NCBI GenBank assembly: GCA_965198675.1
Contig: OZ240666.1
Span: 434,001-498,000, forward strand
DNA from: Prochloron sp965198675
Lineage (GTDB): Bacteria; Cyanobacteriota; Cyanobacteriia; Cyanobacteriales; Prochloraceae
DNA length: 64,000 bases
Direction of reading: 5' to 3'
Numbering within the stretch: the first letter of the stretch is position 1; each line of letters starts with the position of its first letter. Shown piece after piece: positions 43,144-51,590 of the stretch. The position numbers and the translations under genes are program-made. The notes beneath the pieces are model-generated. The model worked only from the letters and a program-made list of their open reading frames with translations. It made no database searches and was not told the origin of the DNA.

Positions 43144-44006
43144 CGGCAATCTGGGTCAATTCCCGCTTCTCGCAAACGCTCTAATAACTGCTGTACTCGT
43201 TGTTCTGCTAATGCTTTTTCATGTTGAGCCAATTCTTTAGCCATTCTTTCCCTATCCTTTTCCTGCTGGGCTAATGCTTTTTCATGTTGAGCCAATTCTT
43301 TAGCCATTCTTTCCTTTTCCGTCTCCGTAGGAATCCAATTTTCTTGAAAGTCATACCACCGTAACCACTGTCGTACACAACCCCGATATTCTCCCAACCA
43401 CAGTCCTAAACCTATGTTCAGAGTGGGTAACCACACTTTAGACTTGTTGATTTCTAGGGGACGGTAACCGTTTTTGGTTAAATGAAAGGGAAATATTTCC
43501 GCCCTTATCCCGTCAAAGACGATATAATAAGGAATACGCAATATTTGCTCATAAACTTGCCATTTTGTCGGTTGTTGACCTTTAGGCTTACTTCGTCCTA
43601 AGTCTTCATTTCTCGTACTGGGAGACAGAAATTTTATGACGATACATGGGGCTACTTTTTCTTGCCAGATAACATAGCTTAACCGCAGTGACCGTTGTTG
43701 ATAGAGTCTATCCACTCCCACTACGGCAAACCAATCTGGACGTTTGTACCATTGGGTATGATTGCTATCGTAGTAAAGATTTAAATCGGTGGCTATAAAA
43801 ACTTTATCTGGGGAAAGGTCAGGTGAAAATGTAGCTGTACACAATTCTGATTGTAACAGGTGATATTCATCGTACTCGTGACGTCGAGTCACGAGGGGCA
43901 AACCAGATTCCTCCTCGCTGGGTAAGTCGTACATGGTGGGCAGAGTTTCTCTCTCTGGGAGATTTAATTTAACCTGCTTGTCAATGATGGATTTTGCTAT
44001 GGACAT
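43140..44006 (-). CDS. Uma2 family protein with a coiled-coil tail
   Basis: The 288-residue DUF820 protein has YDEYHLLQSELCTATFSPDL, DLNLYYDSNHTQWYKRPDWF (metal-binding Asp), APCIVIKFLSPSTRNEDLGR in place of the usual E(F/L)LSPS, and YIVFDGIRAEIFPFHLTKNG. A C-terminal coiled coil follows, with two near-identical repeats of ERMAKELAQHEKALA (about 240-275), ending RLREAGIDPDCR. The tail form is common in cyanobacterial Uma2 proteins. IKFLSP lacks the catalytic Glu seen in relatives (VEFLSP), so activity is uncertain. Confidence 0.85.
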   Translation of the reverse strand: MSIAKSIIDKQVKLNLPERETLPTMYDLPSEEESGLPLVTRRHEYDEYHLLQSELCTATFSPDLSPDKVFIATDLNLYYDSNHTQWYKRPDWFAVVGVDRLYQQRSLRLSYVIWQEKVAPCIVIKFLSPSTRNEDLGRSKPKGQQPTKWQVYEQILRIPYYIVFDGIRAEIFPFHLTKNGYRPLEINKSKVWLPTLNIGLGLWLGEYRGCVRQWLRWYDFQENWIPTETEKERMAKELAQHEKALAQQEKDRERMAKELAQHEKALAEQRVQQLLERLREAGIDPDCR

Positions 44007-44124
44007 TACTACTCTCCTTTTTTGGAGTGATTTTATTATATAGCAAACCTAAAGGATTTTGAGCAATCTTCAAAAAGGGCTAGGGTATAAGTATTTGGGG
44101 TTGGGAGCCATCTACGGCAATCCC

Positions 44125-44502
44125 CTAAGCCAATAAAAGCGGCACATCATATAGCTTGAATTTACCATCTCTAGAAATCACCGTTAACCTTTCACACAAA
44201 GCCTGAGCAATCAACATCCGATCAAACGGATCTTTATGATGATGGGGCAAATCCCCAACCTTTAACCCATGATCCGCCGTTACCCCTAAAACCTGAAACT
44301 CATTATCTTTGAGCATCTCCAATAAATCATCCGGTATATCTAACTTGCCAAGGGACTTTTTAATTGACATTTCCCACACCGTCGCCGCACTGACAAAAAT
44401 TAAACTACCAGGATTCTGAATAATTTCTCTGATATCCCAGGGTAACTTCGGATCATCTTCCAACCACTACAACAAAATATGAGTATCTAATAAAAATCTC
44501 AT
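44125..44502 (-). pseudogene. VapC-type PIN toxin with a premature TAG at codon 12
   Basis: From ATG 44500-44502 the frame reads MRFLLDTHILL, then TAG (44467-44469) where the family has Trp (LLW). It continues WLEDDPKLPWDIREII, FVSAATVWEMSIKKSLGKLD, HHKDPFDRMLIAQALCERLT, VISRDGKFKLYDVPLLL. All PIN acidic residues (Asp6, Glu in WEM, Asp in DPFDR, Asp in SRDGKF) are encoded, but translation stops after 11 codons. TGG to TAG is one substitution. The start overlaps the antitoxin stop (ATGA). Confidence 0.88.
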
Positions 44503-44741
44503 TCAGACTCGCCATAAAACATGGCATTAATCTCTTCCGACTCATCATCAAAATCATCCGAAATTGTAATGCATTCCTTCCATGCTCCCGGAGTTCGCGG
44601 CTTCGATGGGCCTTCATAGGGAATCAAACGTACTAAAGGCTTACCCCTCTGACTAATGATTACATCCTCCCCCGCCAAAACGGACTCAATAAGTTTAGAA
44701 AGATGAGTTTTCGCATCTGAAATATTGGCATTTTTCATCAC
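44499..44741 (-). CDS. Phd/YefM-type antitoxin
   Basis: The 80 residues have the Phd/YefM N-terminal fold MMKNANISDAKTHLSKLIES, VLAGEDVIISQRGKPLVRLI, and an acidic C-terminal toxin-binding tail (SDDFDDESEEINAMFYGESE). It should bind its own operator and the VapC toxin. Its toxin partner is nonsense-mutated, so the antitoxin is presumably free of selection for neutralisation. Confidence 0.88.
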   Translation of the reverse strand: MMKNANISDAKTHLSKLIESVLAGEDVIISQRGKPLVRLIPYEGPSKPRTPGAWKECITISDDFDDESEEINAMFYGESE

Positions 44742-44764
44742 AAACAGTCTTAGCTAAACTGTCA

Positions 44765-45322
44765 TTATAACAATATTTTTAATAATAAAGTAAACCCAGG
44801 AACCACCTCTTCACCACTCAAAATTGCTGTGGGGGGATACTGAGTAATTGTGCCATCACCTCGATAAACCCAAGCTTGTTTACCTTGATGGTCAATCAAC
44901 CATGCTAATCTAACTCCATTAGTAATATACTCCTCCATTTTACCTTGCAAAACCGATAAACTATCGCTTTTGGAACGAATTTCAATGACAAAATCCGGTG
45001 CTAAAGACAAAAATTGGTCTTCTCCTTCATCCCAGCCTTGGGGTAACCGTGACCGGGATACAAAAGCAGCATCTGGGGCGCGAATCGCCTCGTTGGGCAA
45101 GCGAAAACCTGTGCTGGAGCTAAATACTTCCCCTAAATCCCTACTTTCTACCCAAGTTAGAAGATAGGCGCTCGCTTTTGCTTCTCGATTTCCAGAAATT
45201 CCTCCTGTAGGGGACATAGTTACTAAAGTTCCGTCAGCATTGCGTTCAAACTTCATGGGTTGGTTCACAGAACTCAACTCCATTAGTTCTCGATCAGTTA
45301 CAACATATAATGACTTTTTCAT
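44765..45322 (-). CDS. Uma2 family (DUF820) protein
   Basis: 185 residues: LMELSSVNQPMKFERNADGT, TMSPTGGISGNREAKA, FRLPNEAIRAPDAAFVSRSR, LAPDFVIEIRSKSDSLSVLQ (Asp and Glu-X-Arg-X-Lys type active site), VRLAWLIDHQGKQAWVYRGD and LSGEEVVPGFTLLL. Full length and intact, unlike the tandem copies at 24481-25662 to which it is only distantly similar. Role unknown. Confidence 0.9.
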   Translation of the reverse strand: MKKSLYVVTDRELMELSSVNQPMKFERNADGTLVTMSPTGGISGNREAKASAYLLTWVESRDLGEVFSSSTGFRLPNEAIRAPDAAFVSRSRLPQGWDEGEDQFLSLAPDFVIEIRSKSDSLSVLQGKMEEYITNGVRLAWLIDHQGKQAWVYRGDGTITQYPPTAILSGEEVVPGFTLLLKILL

Positions 45323-45628
45323 CTATATATGGCACCATCCTAGCCCACTATTACACTATATCATGATTCGATCCCCCTAAGATCCCCCCTTAATAAGGGG
45401 GGTGCCGTCAGGCGGGGGGATCCAGCGTTAAGACTTTTACAAATGATGATAGACTGATATATTGCACCATATCATGTTCAAAAAGCAAACTGCTTGGGTT
45501 ATTGTCGAAATTTCAAAAAAATTTTAGGAGAAAATCCACCACCCACCACAAAACTGAGTTATGCTAGAGACAAACTGGCGCACCATTGCGCTCCCCTTCG
45601 GGACACGAAGTGCTCAGGAGAGAGATAA
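45323..45628. repeat. intergenic with dispersed hairpin repeat
   Basis: The repeat at 45370-45422 (gatccccctaagatcccccc, ttaataaggggggtgccgtc, aggcggggggatcc) recurs at 22158-22200. The rest is a leader for the subtilase gene, with a cagttatgctagag-like region and a weak ribosome site gaga before ATG 45629. No gene. Confidence 0.6.
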
Positions 45629-47383
45629 ATGAGAAAGTTTTTACTAGCGTGTTTATTCGTCCTTGGACTGGGCTGGGCTTTGTTAAATTTCCAAGGTCTA
45701 GCAGTGCAAGGAGATTTCGATGAATTAGTGCTGGACTTCAGGGAAGATATCCCAGCAGAACAGCTTCAAGCAGATTTAGAGGCGATCGCCAACCAATATA
45801 ACTTGGAAGCGCGGTTGAACAGCCAGTTCTCAGCAGAGGACAACATCTACATTGTGAAAGGGGACAAAACCTTGCTACAAGCACTGAAAGCATCCCCCCT
45901 CAAACGAGATACAGAGTACATGGAACCCAACTACATCTACTCTATCTTGGGGAGTCCCAACGACCCCATGTATGAGGAGCAGTGGAACCTGAGTAATATC
46001 AACATTGAAGATGCTTGGGAGGAAAGTCAAGGGGAAGGAGTAACCGTAGCAGTAATCGATACGGGAGTCAGTCAGGTAACGGACTTAAAAGATACCAAGT
46101 TCGTCCCGGGCTACGACTTTGTTAACGACCGAGGTAACCCTCGTGACGACCATGGTCACGGTACTCACGTGGCTGGAACTGTTGCTCAATCCACCAACAA
46201 CAACTACGGGGTAGCGGGAGTGGCTTACAAAGCCTCTATCATGCCCTTGAAAGTATTGAGTGCTTCTGGTTCGGGCACTATCTCCGACATTGCCGAGGCT
46301 ATTCGCTTTGCTGCGGACAATGGCGCGGACGTTATTAACATGAGCTTAGGGGGTGGTGGAGCCAGTAACTTAATGGAAGAAGCCATCGACTATGCCTATG
46401 AGAAAGGAGTGGTCGTTGTCGCCGCAGCGGGAAACGAGAACACCAATAGTTCCTCCTATCCCGCTCGGTATCCCAAAGTTATTAGCGTCTCTGCCTTAGA
46501 TATAGAATCCGTCAAAGCCCCCTATTCTAACTACGGCGCAGGAGTAGATATTTCCGGCCCTGGTGGTAGTAAAGAAGCGCTGGTACTACAGGAAACTATT
46601 GACCCGAGCAGCGGAGAGGGAGTATTTGCTGGGTTGCAAGGTACCAGTATGGCTTCCCCCCACGTAGCCGGGGTAGCAGCTTTAATCAAAGCAGAGGGTA
46701 TCACAGACCCAGCAGAAGTACTGCAAATACTGCAAAAGTCTGCCCAGAAAGTAGAAGAAGACCCCCAAAATCACTTTGGTGCGGGGAAATTAGACGCCGC
46801 AGCCGCAGTTAAGTTAGCCGATAGCGGCAAACTTTGCTGGAAGAACTTTTTCCGCTGGTTGCAGGAGAATGGCTATCTAGACCTGCGCTTCTGGTTCGAC
46901 GGCGGTGCTATCATGCTATTGCCCAAACTCCTCATGGTAATAGGAGCTTACCTCCTAGCCTGGTACCTGCGGTACTGGACTTGGCCCTTAAGTATAGGAC
47001 TCATTTTGGGCAGTAGTGGCTTGTTCTTCTTCCGGGGCTTATATATATATGACCTGCCCCAATCCCCTATGCGACTGCTAGGGAGTTCCATTCCCGAATT
47101 AGGCAATGCTATTAGCGGTACACCGGAGTTAAATCCCCTCTTTGCCAGCGTCTTAATTCCTTTTGCCTTAGTGGCTCTCCTAGCATCACATTCTACCTTA
47201 AAATGGTTTGCTATTGGCACCAGTTTGGGAGTAGCCTCCTGCTTGTTGGTGAGTGCAGTATTCTCCCCCGCAGTTTGGGGTTTGGGTGCAGGAATTTTCG
47301 CCCAGGCATTCCTGGTAGTCAATGCCCTCCTGTGCATAGGTTTAGGTTTTTTAGCCAGTAAAGGAGAAAGGAAATTTGCATGA
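45629..47383 (+). CDS. S8 family subtilisin-like protease with membrane C-terminus
   Basis: The 584 residues begin with a signal peptide (MRKFLLACLFVLGLGWALLN) and a propeptide-like region (about 30-105). The subtilase domain has Asp in VTVAVIDTGVSQ, His in DDHGHGTHVAGTVAQ, Asn in VVVAAAGNENTNSSSYPA and Ser in LQGTSMASPHVAGVAALIKA. Three or four C-terminal membrane helices (about 430-580) follow. The mature protease domain should lie outside the plasma membrane. All catalytic residues are present. The 3' end overlaps the next short gene by eight bases. Confidence 0.95.
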   Translation: MRKFLLACLFVLGLGWALLNFQGLAVQGDFDELVLDFREDIPAEQLQADLEAIANQYNLEARLNSQFSAEDNIYIVKGDKTLLQALKASPLKRDTEYMEPNYIYSILGSPNDPMYEEQWNLSNINIEDAWEESQGEGVTVAVIDTGVSQVTDLKDTKFVPGYDFVNDRGNPRDDHGHGTHVAGTVAQSTNNNYGVAGVAYKASIMPLKVLSASGSGTISDIAEAIRFAADNGADVINMSLGGGGASNLMEEAIDYAYEKGVVVVAAAGNENTNSSSYPARYPKVISVSALDIESVKAPYSNYGAGVDISGPGGSKEALVLQETIDPSSGEGVFAGLQGTSMASPHVAGVAALIKAEGITDPAEVLQILQKSAQKVEEDPQNHFGAGKLDAAAAVKLADSGKLCWKNFFRWLQENGYLDLRFWFDGGAIMLLPKLLMVIGAYLLAWYLRYWTWPLSIGLILGSSGLFFFRGLYIYDLPQSPMRLLGSSIPELGNAISGTPELNPLFASVLIPFALVALLASHSTLKWFAIGTSLGVASCLLVSAVFSPAVWGLGAGIFAQAFLVVNALLCIGLGFLASKGERKFA

Positions 47384-47603
47384 GAACTTAAAGGTTGAGG
47401 GAACAATTGAAAAGAAAGGTTTTGGTTGGGGCACTTGGGCATTAGTTACCCCAGCAGGAGAAACCTACGAACTCTATGAACCAGTTCCGGAGTTACAACA
47501 GTCAGGAATGAAGGTAGCAGTTACGGGAAAGGTGCGGGAAGACATTATGACCTTGGCTGCTATTGGACCTGTGCTGGAAGTAGAATCTTTTGAGTGTAGA
47601 TAA
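47376..47603 (+). CDS. small conserved-looking protein of unknown function
   Basis: The 75 residues (VEGTIEKKGFGWGTWALVTP, AGETYELYEPVPELQQSGMK, VAVTGKVREDIMTLAAIGPV) look like a small beta-barrel (OB-like) domain. It starts at TTG 47376 inside the subtilase end; no ATG is available nearby. Codon use and amino-acid pattern look genuine. Translational coupling with the protease is likely, suggesting a linked function, but none is known. Confidence 0.65.
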   Translation: MHENLKVEGTIEKKGFGWGTWALVTPAGETYELYEPVPELQQSGMKVAVTGKVREDIMTLAAIGPVLEVESFECR

Positions 47604-47763
47604 TGTAGGGTGGGCAAGTATAGCAGTTACTTCGTACCATGACAGTTACCAGGGCGACTGCTATGTAAAATTTGCTCATTCTTTTAACCGCTGTGTACGC
47701 AGATTATTGCGAAGCTTTGCGTAAGCGTCCCGCCAAAGGCGGGAGCAGATGAGGAGGATAATC

Positions 47764-48437
47764 GTGAACAAGAAGATAGGGACAATTATTTTTAGTCTAG
47801 GATTAACATTAATGACCGGAGGACATAGGGTTCGTGCCCAAGACTTCAGCCAGGTGTAAATAGAAACAATTCCTGTTGCTGAAGGCATTTATATGTTAGT
47901 AGAACAAGGAGGTAATATAGGGGTTGGAGTAGGAGAAGACGGGGTATTCTTAATTGACGACCAATTTGTCCCCCTAACAGAGAAAATCCTACGGGTGGGG
48001 ACTGCCGCGCATTCGTTCAAGGTTTTCACGTTCCCTCAGCCCATACCGATGGCGATACAATCATTTATTTTCAGCAAGGAAATGTGATTCATGGCGGAGA
48101 TATATTCTTTAATGGCATGTATCCCTTTATCGATATTAGTAACGGAGGGTCAATTGCAGGAACAATTGCTGTTGTGGATCAAATGTTAGCTATTGCTAAT
48201 AACGCAACTAAGATAATTCCCTGACACGGATCCTTAGCAACTAGGACAGAATTGATAGAGTATAGAGATATGCTGTTAACGGTGAAAAGGAGAGTGGCAG
48301 TGGCGATCGTCCAAGATATGTCCTTAGAAGCATTTATTGCTTCTCAACCCACAGCAGATTTAGACGGTAAATGGGGTAAAGGAATTTTGCGCCCGGAACA
48401 ATTCCTGAAAATAGTTTACACTGATCTATCGCGATAA
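47764..48437 (+). pseudogene. exported metallo-beta-lactamase-fold hydrolase, multiply broken
   Basis: GTG 47764 opens a signal peptide (MNKKIGTIIFSLGLTLMTGG), then DFSQV and TAA at 47857-47859. The frame continues IETIPVAEGIYMLVEQGGNI, GVGVGEDGVFLIDDQFVPL. The HxHxDH metal site and following region are deleted and replaced by a 30-bp piece of the dispersed repeat (47987-48021). Another frame then gives AHTDGDTIIYFQQGNVIHGG, NGGSIAGTIAVVDQML and IIP, TGA (48222-48224, Gly in PGHGS), HGSLATRTELIEYRDMLLTV. Clearly dead. Confidence 0.8.
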
Positions 48438-48465
48438 AAACTGCTAAACTTTTCCTTTCTCATTT

Positions 48466-48777
48466 TTGGTACTGCTTATGGGACTAACAATCGTAGCCGA
48501 ACCTGCACCCCTAAAAATTACTGCTGATAATGTAGTTCGGATAGGCAAAACTCGTGTAACACTTGACACAGTAGTTGCTGTTTTCAAACAAGGAGCAACC
48601 GCCGAAGAAATTGTTTATCGCTATCCGTCCCTTAAGCTTGCTGATGTTTACGGGACTATTGCCTTCTATCTCAACCATCAGACTGATGTGGAAGCATATC
48701 TACAGCAACGGCAGCACCAAGCACAAGAAGTTCGTAGGATGAACGAGGCGAGGTTCGGACCCCCAAGGCTTGCGTGA
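48466..48777 (+). CDS. DUF433 family antitoxin-like protein
   Basis: The 103-residue protein (probably starting at MGLTIVAEPAPLKI, 48478) has the DUF433 winged-helix pattern: VVRIGKTRVTLDTVVAVFKQ, GATAEEIVYRYPSLKLADVY, GTIAFYLNHQTDVEAYL. DUF433 proteins are typically paired with DUF5615 PIN-like proteins as a presumed toxin-antitoxin module. The partner follows 33 bases later but is truncated. Confidence 0.82.
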   Translation: MVLLMGLTIVAEPAPLKITADNVVRIGKTRVTLDTVVAVFKQGATAEEIVYRYPSLKLADVYGTIAFYLNHQTDVEAYLQQRQHQAQEVRRMNEARFGPPRLA

Positions 48778-48810
48778 TAGATTACTGGCTCGCAAAGGTG
48801 AACTGGAAGC

Positions 48811-48966
48811 ATGTTAAAGCTGCTCGCTGATGAAAACTTTGATAACACCATTGTTAGGGGATTGCTACGCCGGAGGTCAAGTATAGATATTGTCCGAGTT
48901 CAAGATGTTGGTTTATCGGGTGAAGATGACCCAATTAACGTCCTCAGGGCAAGAACAACAGGTTAA
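48811..48966 (+). pseudogene. DUF5615 PIN-like protein, 3'-truncated
   Basis: ATG 48811 encodes MLKLLADENFDNTIVRGLLR, RRSSIDIVRVQDVGLSGEDD, the DUF5615 N-terminus with its conserved Asp-Glu. After GEDDPI the sequence passes into the DUF488 gene and the residual frame ends NVLRARTTG at 48966. About 60 C-terminal residues are missing. Too short to have been listed as an ordinary gene. Confidence 0.75.
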
Positions 48967-49504
48967 CTTACCAAAGCAAATTTATCAAGATATTACCACT
49001 ATTATAAAACAGTATAGCAATCTGTCTGAGGGGGAATTGCTCCATACGATCTCCCCCTATTATCCCTGGTTTACAGTCAACAGTAATGTACATGAAAAGC
49101 GTCCCGTTGCAGATAAAGCTATCTACACCGCTGGATACGAAAGAAAAACCGTTGATGAGTTTTTGAATCTGCTGATGCAATCCGGTTTTCATAAGAGTAC
49201 ATTAAAACGGCTGTGTAATTCCCTTGACATTGACTATCAACATTTGCCTGGATTGGGTATTCCCGGGTCAGCTAGAGGAGATTTGAATTCAATGGATAGC
49301 TACACATCTCTCTTTAAGGACTATGGCTGTAGTCTACCGGGTCGAAGTGATGACTTACAGACTGCCATATCCCTCTTGAAATCTAAACCCAGTGTTTTGG
49401 TCTGCATGGAAGCTAATCCACAATATTGCCATCGGAATGTTTTAGCTCACCACCTAGCAGGTATAATTGATTGGTCAATTCACCATCTTGGATATCAGGA
49501 ATGA
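48926..49504 (+). CDS. DUF488 family protein
   Basis: From ATG 48926 (MTQLTSSGQEQQVNLPKQIY) the protein has 192 residues with the DUF488 core: KAIYTAGYERKTVDEFLNLL, GIPGSARGDLNSMDSYTSLF, LKSKPSVLVCMEANPQYCHR and NVLAHHLAG. The CXE...CHR motif is the family hallmark. The function of DUF488 proteins is not established. The start lies inside the residual DUF5615 frame at a rearrangement junction, so the native N-terminus and promoter may be lost. It overlaps the next short frame (ATGA). Confidence 0.8.
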   Translation: MTQLTSSGQEQQVNLPKQIYQDITTIIKQYSNLSEGELLHTISPYYPWFTVNSNVHEKRPVADKAIYTAGYERKTVDEFLNLLMQSGFHKSTLKRLCNSLDIDYQHLPGLGIPGSARGDLNSMDSYTSLFKDYGCSLPGRSDDLQTAISLLKSKPSVLVCMEANPQYCHRNVLAHHLAGIIDWSIHHLGYQE

Positions 49505-49647
49505 GTACTCAGCCCGTTAAAACCAAAGTTCTGATTACGGTGAAAACCTATCCTCATCCCTCGCTCAGCTATCAAGAATTGGTTTGCACTGCTGGGATTT
49601 TGGTAAAGCATACTCACTCCTTCTCCTCAATAATTGTGATAATCTAG
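49501..49647 (+). pseudogene. 5' fragment of the gene that follows DUF488
   Basis: ATG 49501 overlaps the DUF488 stop. It encodes MSTQPVKTKVLITVKTYPHP, SLSYQELVCTAGIL and then loses sense, stopping after 48 residues. I recall this opening (LITVKTYPHPS..YQELVCTAG) as that of a longer protein encoded beside DUF488 genes. The remainder has been deleted and fused to the next gene. Function unknown. Confidence 0.55.
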
Positions 49648-49673
49648 GACAGACTAAAATATGTGTTGGTATT

Positions 49674-50276
49674 ATGGCCATCAATGAAGATGGGATGTCC
49701 CAAGCTTTAGACCGAGCTTGCAACAATCCCAGTTTGTACTTCCAAATAACTGCTCAAGGGACTAATCTGTCCATCTTTATTAATCGGGAAGCGGAAAGTC
49801 AACTGGACTACCCTGCTCTAACGGAAACTATTCGGAAAGCGATCGCCCCTTTTCCACTACCACCAGAAATAGAATATCTAGTGCTGTACAGTCGGATTGA
49901 CGGAGTATCCAACCCAGACTGGGAAATTTCCATTAAACTAGAGCAACCGAAGACAGACAGTCCTGCTCCAGAACCAGATATGGAGGTTCCTCCCAGTTCT
50001 CCTACTCCCCGAACTAGACCCAAACGGAAAAAGAAAACAGCAGCTAAACTCCAGTGGTTGCCCATGGCCACTGTAGCATGTGTTTTCTTGACTATCTTCG
50101 CTATAGTCACCATTCAATTATTTCAAGAGGGTTTAATCACTATTAGCCTTTTGCTCGTCTTTATTATAAACTTTGTTTGTAGCGCTATCGCCCTCTTGCT
50201 GGTCTGTCTCATCCCCTGGATTGGCATTATAGTCAACTCTTGGAAAGCTCTTTGGTCAACGGCAGTAAAACAGTGA
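49674..50276 (+). CDS. membrane protein of unknown function
   Basis: From ATG 49674 (MAINEDGMSQALDRACNNPS) the protein has 200 residues: a small alpha-beta domain (YFQITAQGTNLSIFINREAE, IEYLVLYSRIDGVSNPDW), a Pro-rich linker with a basic RTRPKRKKKTAAK patch, and two membrane helices (about 130-155 and 162-185). The open frame reaches back to 49584, but that part crosses a rearrangement junction. Family not recognised. The 3' end is flanked by heptamer repeats. Confidence 0.6.
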   Translation: MAINEDGMSQALDRACNNPSLYFQITAQGTNLSIFINREAESQLDYPALTETIRKAIAPFPLPPEIEYLVLYSRIDGVSNPDWEISIKLEQPKTDSPAPEPDMEVPPSSPTPRTRPKRKKKTAAKLQWLPMATVACVFLTIFAIVTIQLFQEGLITISLLLVFIINFVCSAIALLLVCLIPWIGIIVNSWKALWSTAVKQ

Positions 50277-50840
50277 TCAGTTACCAGTTACCAGTTACCA
50301 GGCGTATGGTGCGGGCTTTGATCCCGCACCAACGCCTTCCACCAATAAGTGGCTTGCCACCACTTATTTGGTGGGGGCCTCAAACCCAAGGTTGAGCTGC
50401 TACCATGGTACGTGATTACTGGTCACTGGTAACTGAAAGGTGATTTGGGGAGCCTTGGAAACAATAATATTTCCCCACGTCAGATTTTTTGGACATTTTA
50501 CTTTTACACTTTTTACACCTTGGATATTTAGTTTCGAGCTGCTAGTGAGGTTAATTACTCTTTGGATCGTTTCTTTACTAGTGAAAGGGTTAAAGTTAAA
50601 TTTAAATAAAGAAGAGCCAATAAGTTTTTTTGGGGTTGGTGTGGGTTTTTTCTGGCTTTTCACGGAACTGATGAAAATAACTATCGTTTATCTCATCTCC
50701 ATTATTTCCCTTTCTTGATAATAATACACCGCTATATTCCTATGGCAATTTTTTACCTTACTAATCCCGCCGGTCTTAGGAACGCTCTCGCCCCCAAGAA
50801 TCTGTAGTCCAATTTAAGTTTCTAGAGAGTGTGTTGACTC
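50277..50840. other. repeat-rich stretch with a doubtful hydrophobic ORF
   Basis: Heptamer repeats at 50277-50302 and 50415-50437 flank inverted repeats (tgcgggctttgatcccgcac; aagtggcttgccaccactt). A 92-residue frame at 50440-50718 (MIWGALETIIFPHVRFFGHF, later FFGVGVGFFWLFTELMKITI) is strongly hydrophobic but starts in repeat sequence and resembles nothing known. I do not call it a gene. Confidence 0.5.
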
Positions 50841-51423
50841 TTATTTGAGAGCAACAACTCTAATTCTTTTGTAGTCAGCAAACCAGGTATTATCTTTATA
50901 TAGCTTGTCTCGTAGCCTATCCTCAATTTTTTGGAGAGTAATCTTATGTTTATTGGGAGGTATAACCGACCGAATGCTCTTGGCAAACATATTTATCCAA
51001 TTACTCATTCCCACCTTGCCCCCCTCCAAAGGTGTTAGTCTATCGAAAAGTTCGCAGTAGATAACAGAAAATCCTGCCTGTTCTAGGAGAGTGGTGTACT
51101 CGCTGATACTGGGAAAATACCAAGGGTTCCATTCTTCCTTGATAGGATAACCCATATCTTGAATTACCCTATTGATAGCGTCCAGAATAGTAACAACATT
51201 GCCTTTTCCCCCAAACTCCGCTACAAAACGACCACCGGGTTTTAAAGCTTGCCAAACGCAGGCAACCACTGCCTCAGGTGGCTCTATCCAGTGCAGGGCA
51301 GCATTAGAGAACACAGCATGGAAGGTTTTTGAGAAGGTAAAGTCTGTACCATCAGCCACTTTAAATTGTATACTGGGATAGTTCTTGCTAGCTTGAGTTA
51401 TCATTGTGGGTGAATTATCAATA
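50841..51423 (-). pseudogene. class I SAM methyltransferase, 5'-truncated at a repeat
   Basis: The frame is open from the repeat junction: IDNSPTMITQASKNYPSIQF, VADGTDFTFSKTFHAVFSNA, ALHWIEPPEAVVACVWQALK, PGGRFVAEFGGKGNV, FPSISEYTTLLEQAGF. This is a trans-aconitate-methyltransferase-like protein from the end of motif I onward. About 50-60 N-terminal residues with the glycine-rich SAM loop are missing. The break coincides exactly with dispersed repeat copy C. A downstream ATG gives a 187-residue product without SAM binding. Confidence 0.78.
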
Positions 51424-51519
51424 CGCCAACAAAGTTTGTATTGTTGCTACTACTTACGGCTAGTAACGCATCCTACGACTTCTTAGCATCCTACGGGTGG
51501 GGACTTCCGCGCATTCGTT
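51424..51519 (-). repeat. dispersed taggatgcgtta repeat, copy C
   Basis: The words gccaacaaagtttgtattgt, tgctactacttacggctagt, aacgcatcctacgacttctt and cctacgggtggggacttccg end at gcattcgtt. Same element as 9846, 20146 and 58340. Sequence following it (aaattgtttttggttcatcg at about 51520) resembles the start of the restriction gene at 58898. Confidence 0.85.
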
Positions 51520-51590
51520 AAAATTGTTTTTGGTTCATCGGTTCACAGTTATGATATGATAATAATTAGCCCTAGCCTGATTCTATCCCT

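Noticed and set aside
50440..50718. Hydrophobic 92-residue ORF
   Set aside because: Starts inside repeat sequence, has no homology I recognise and is biased by AT-rich composition.
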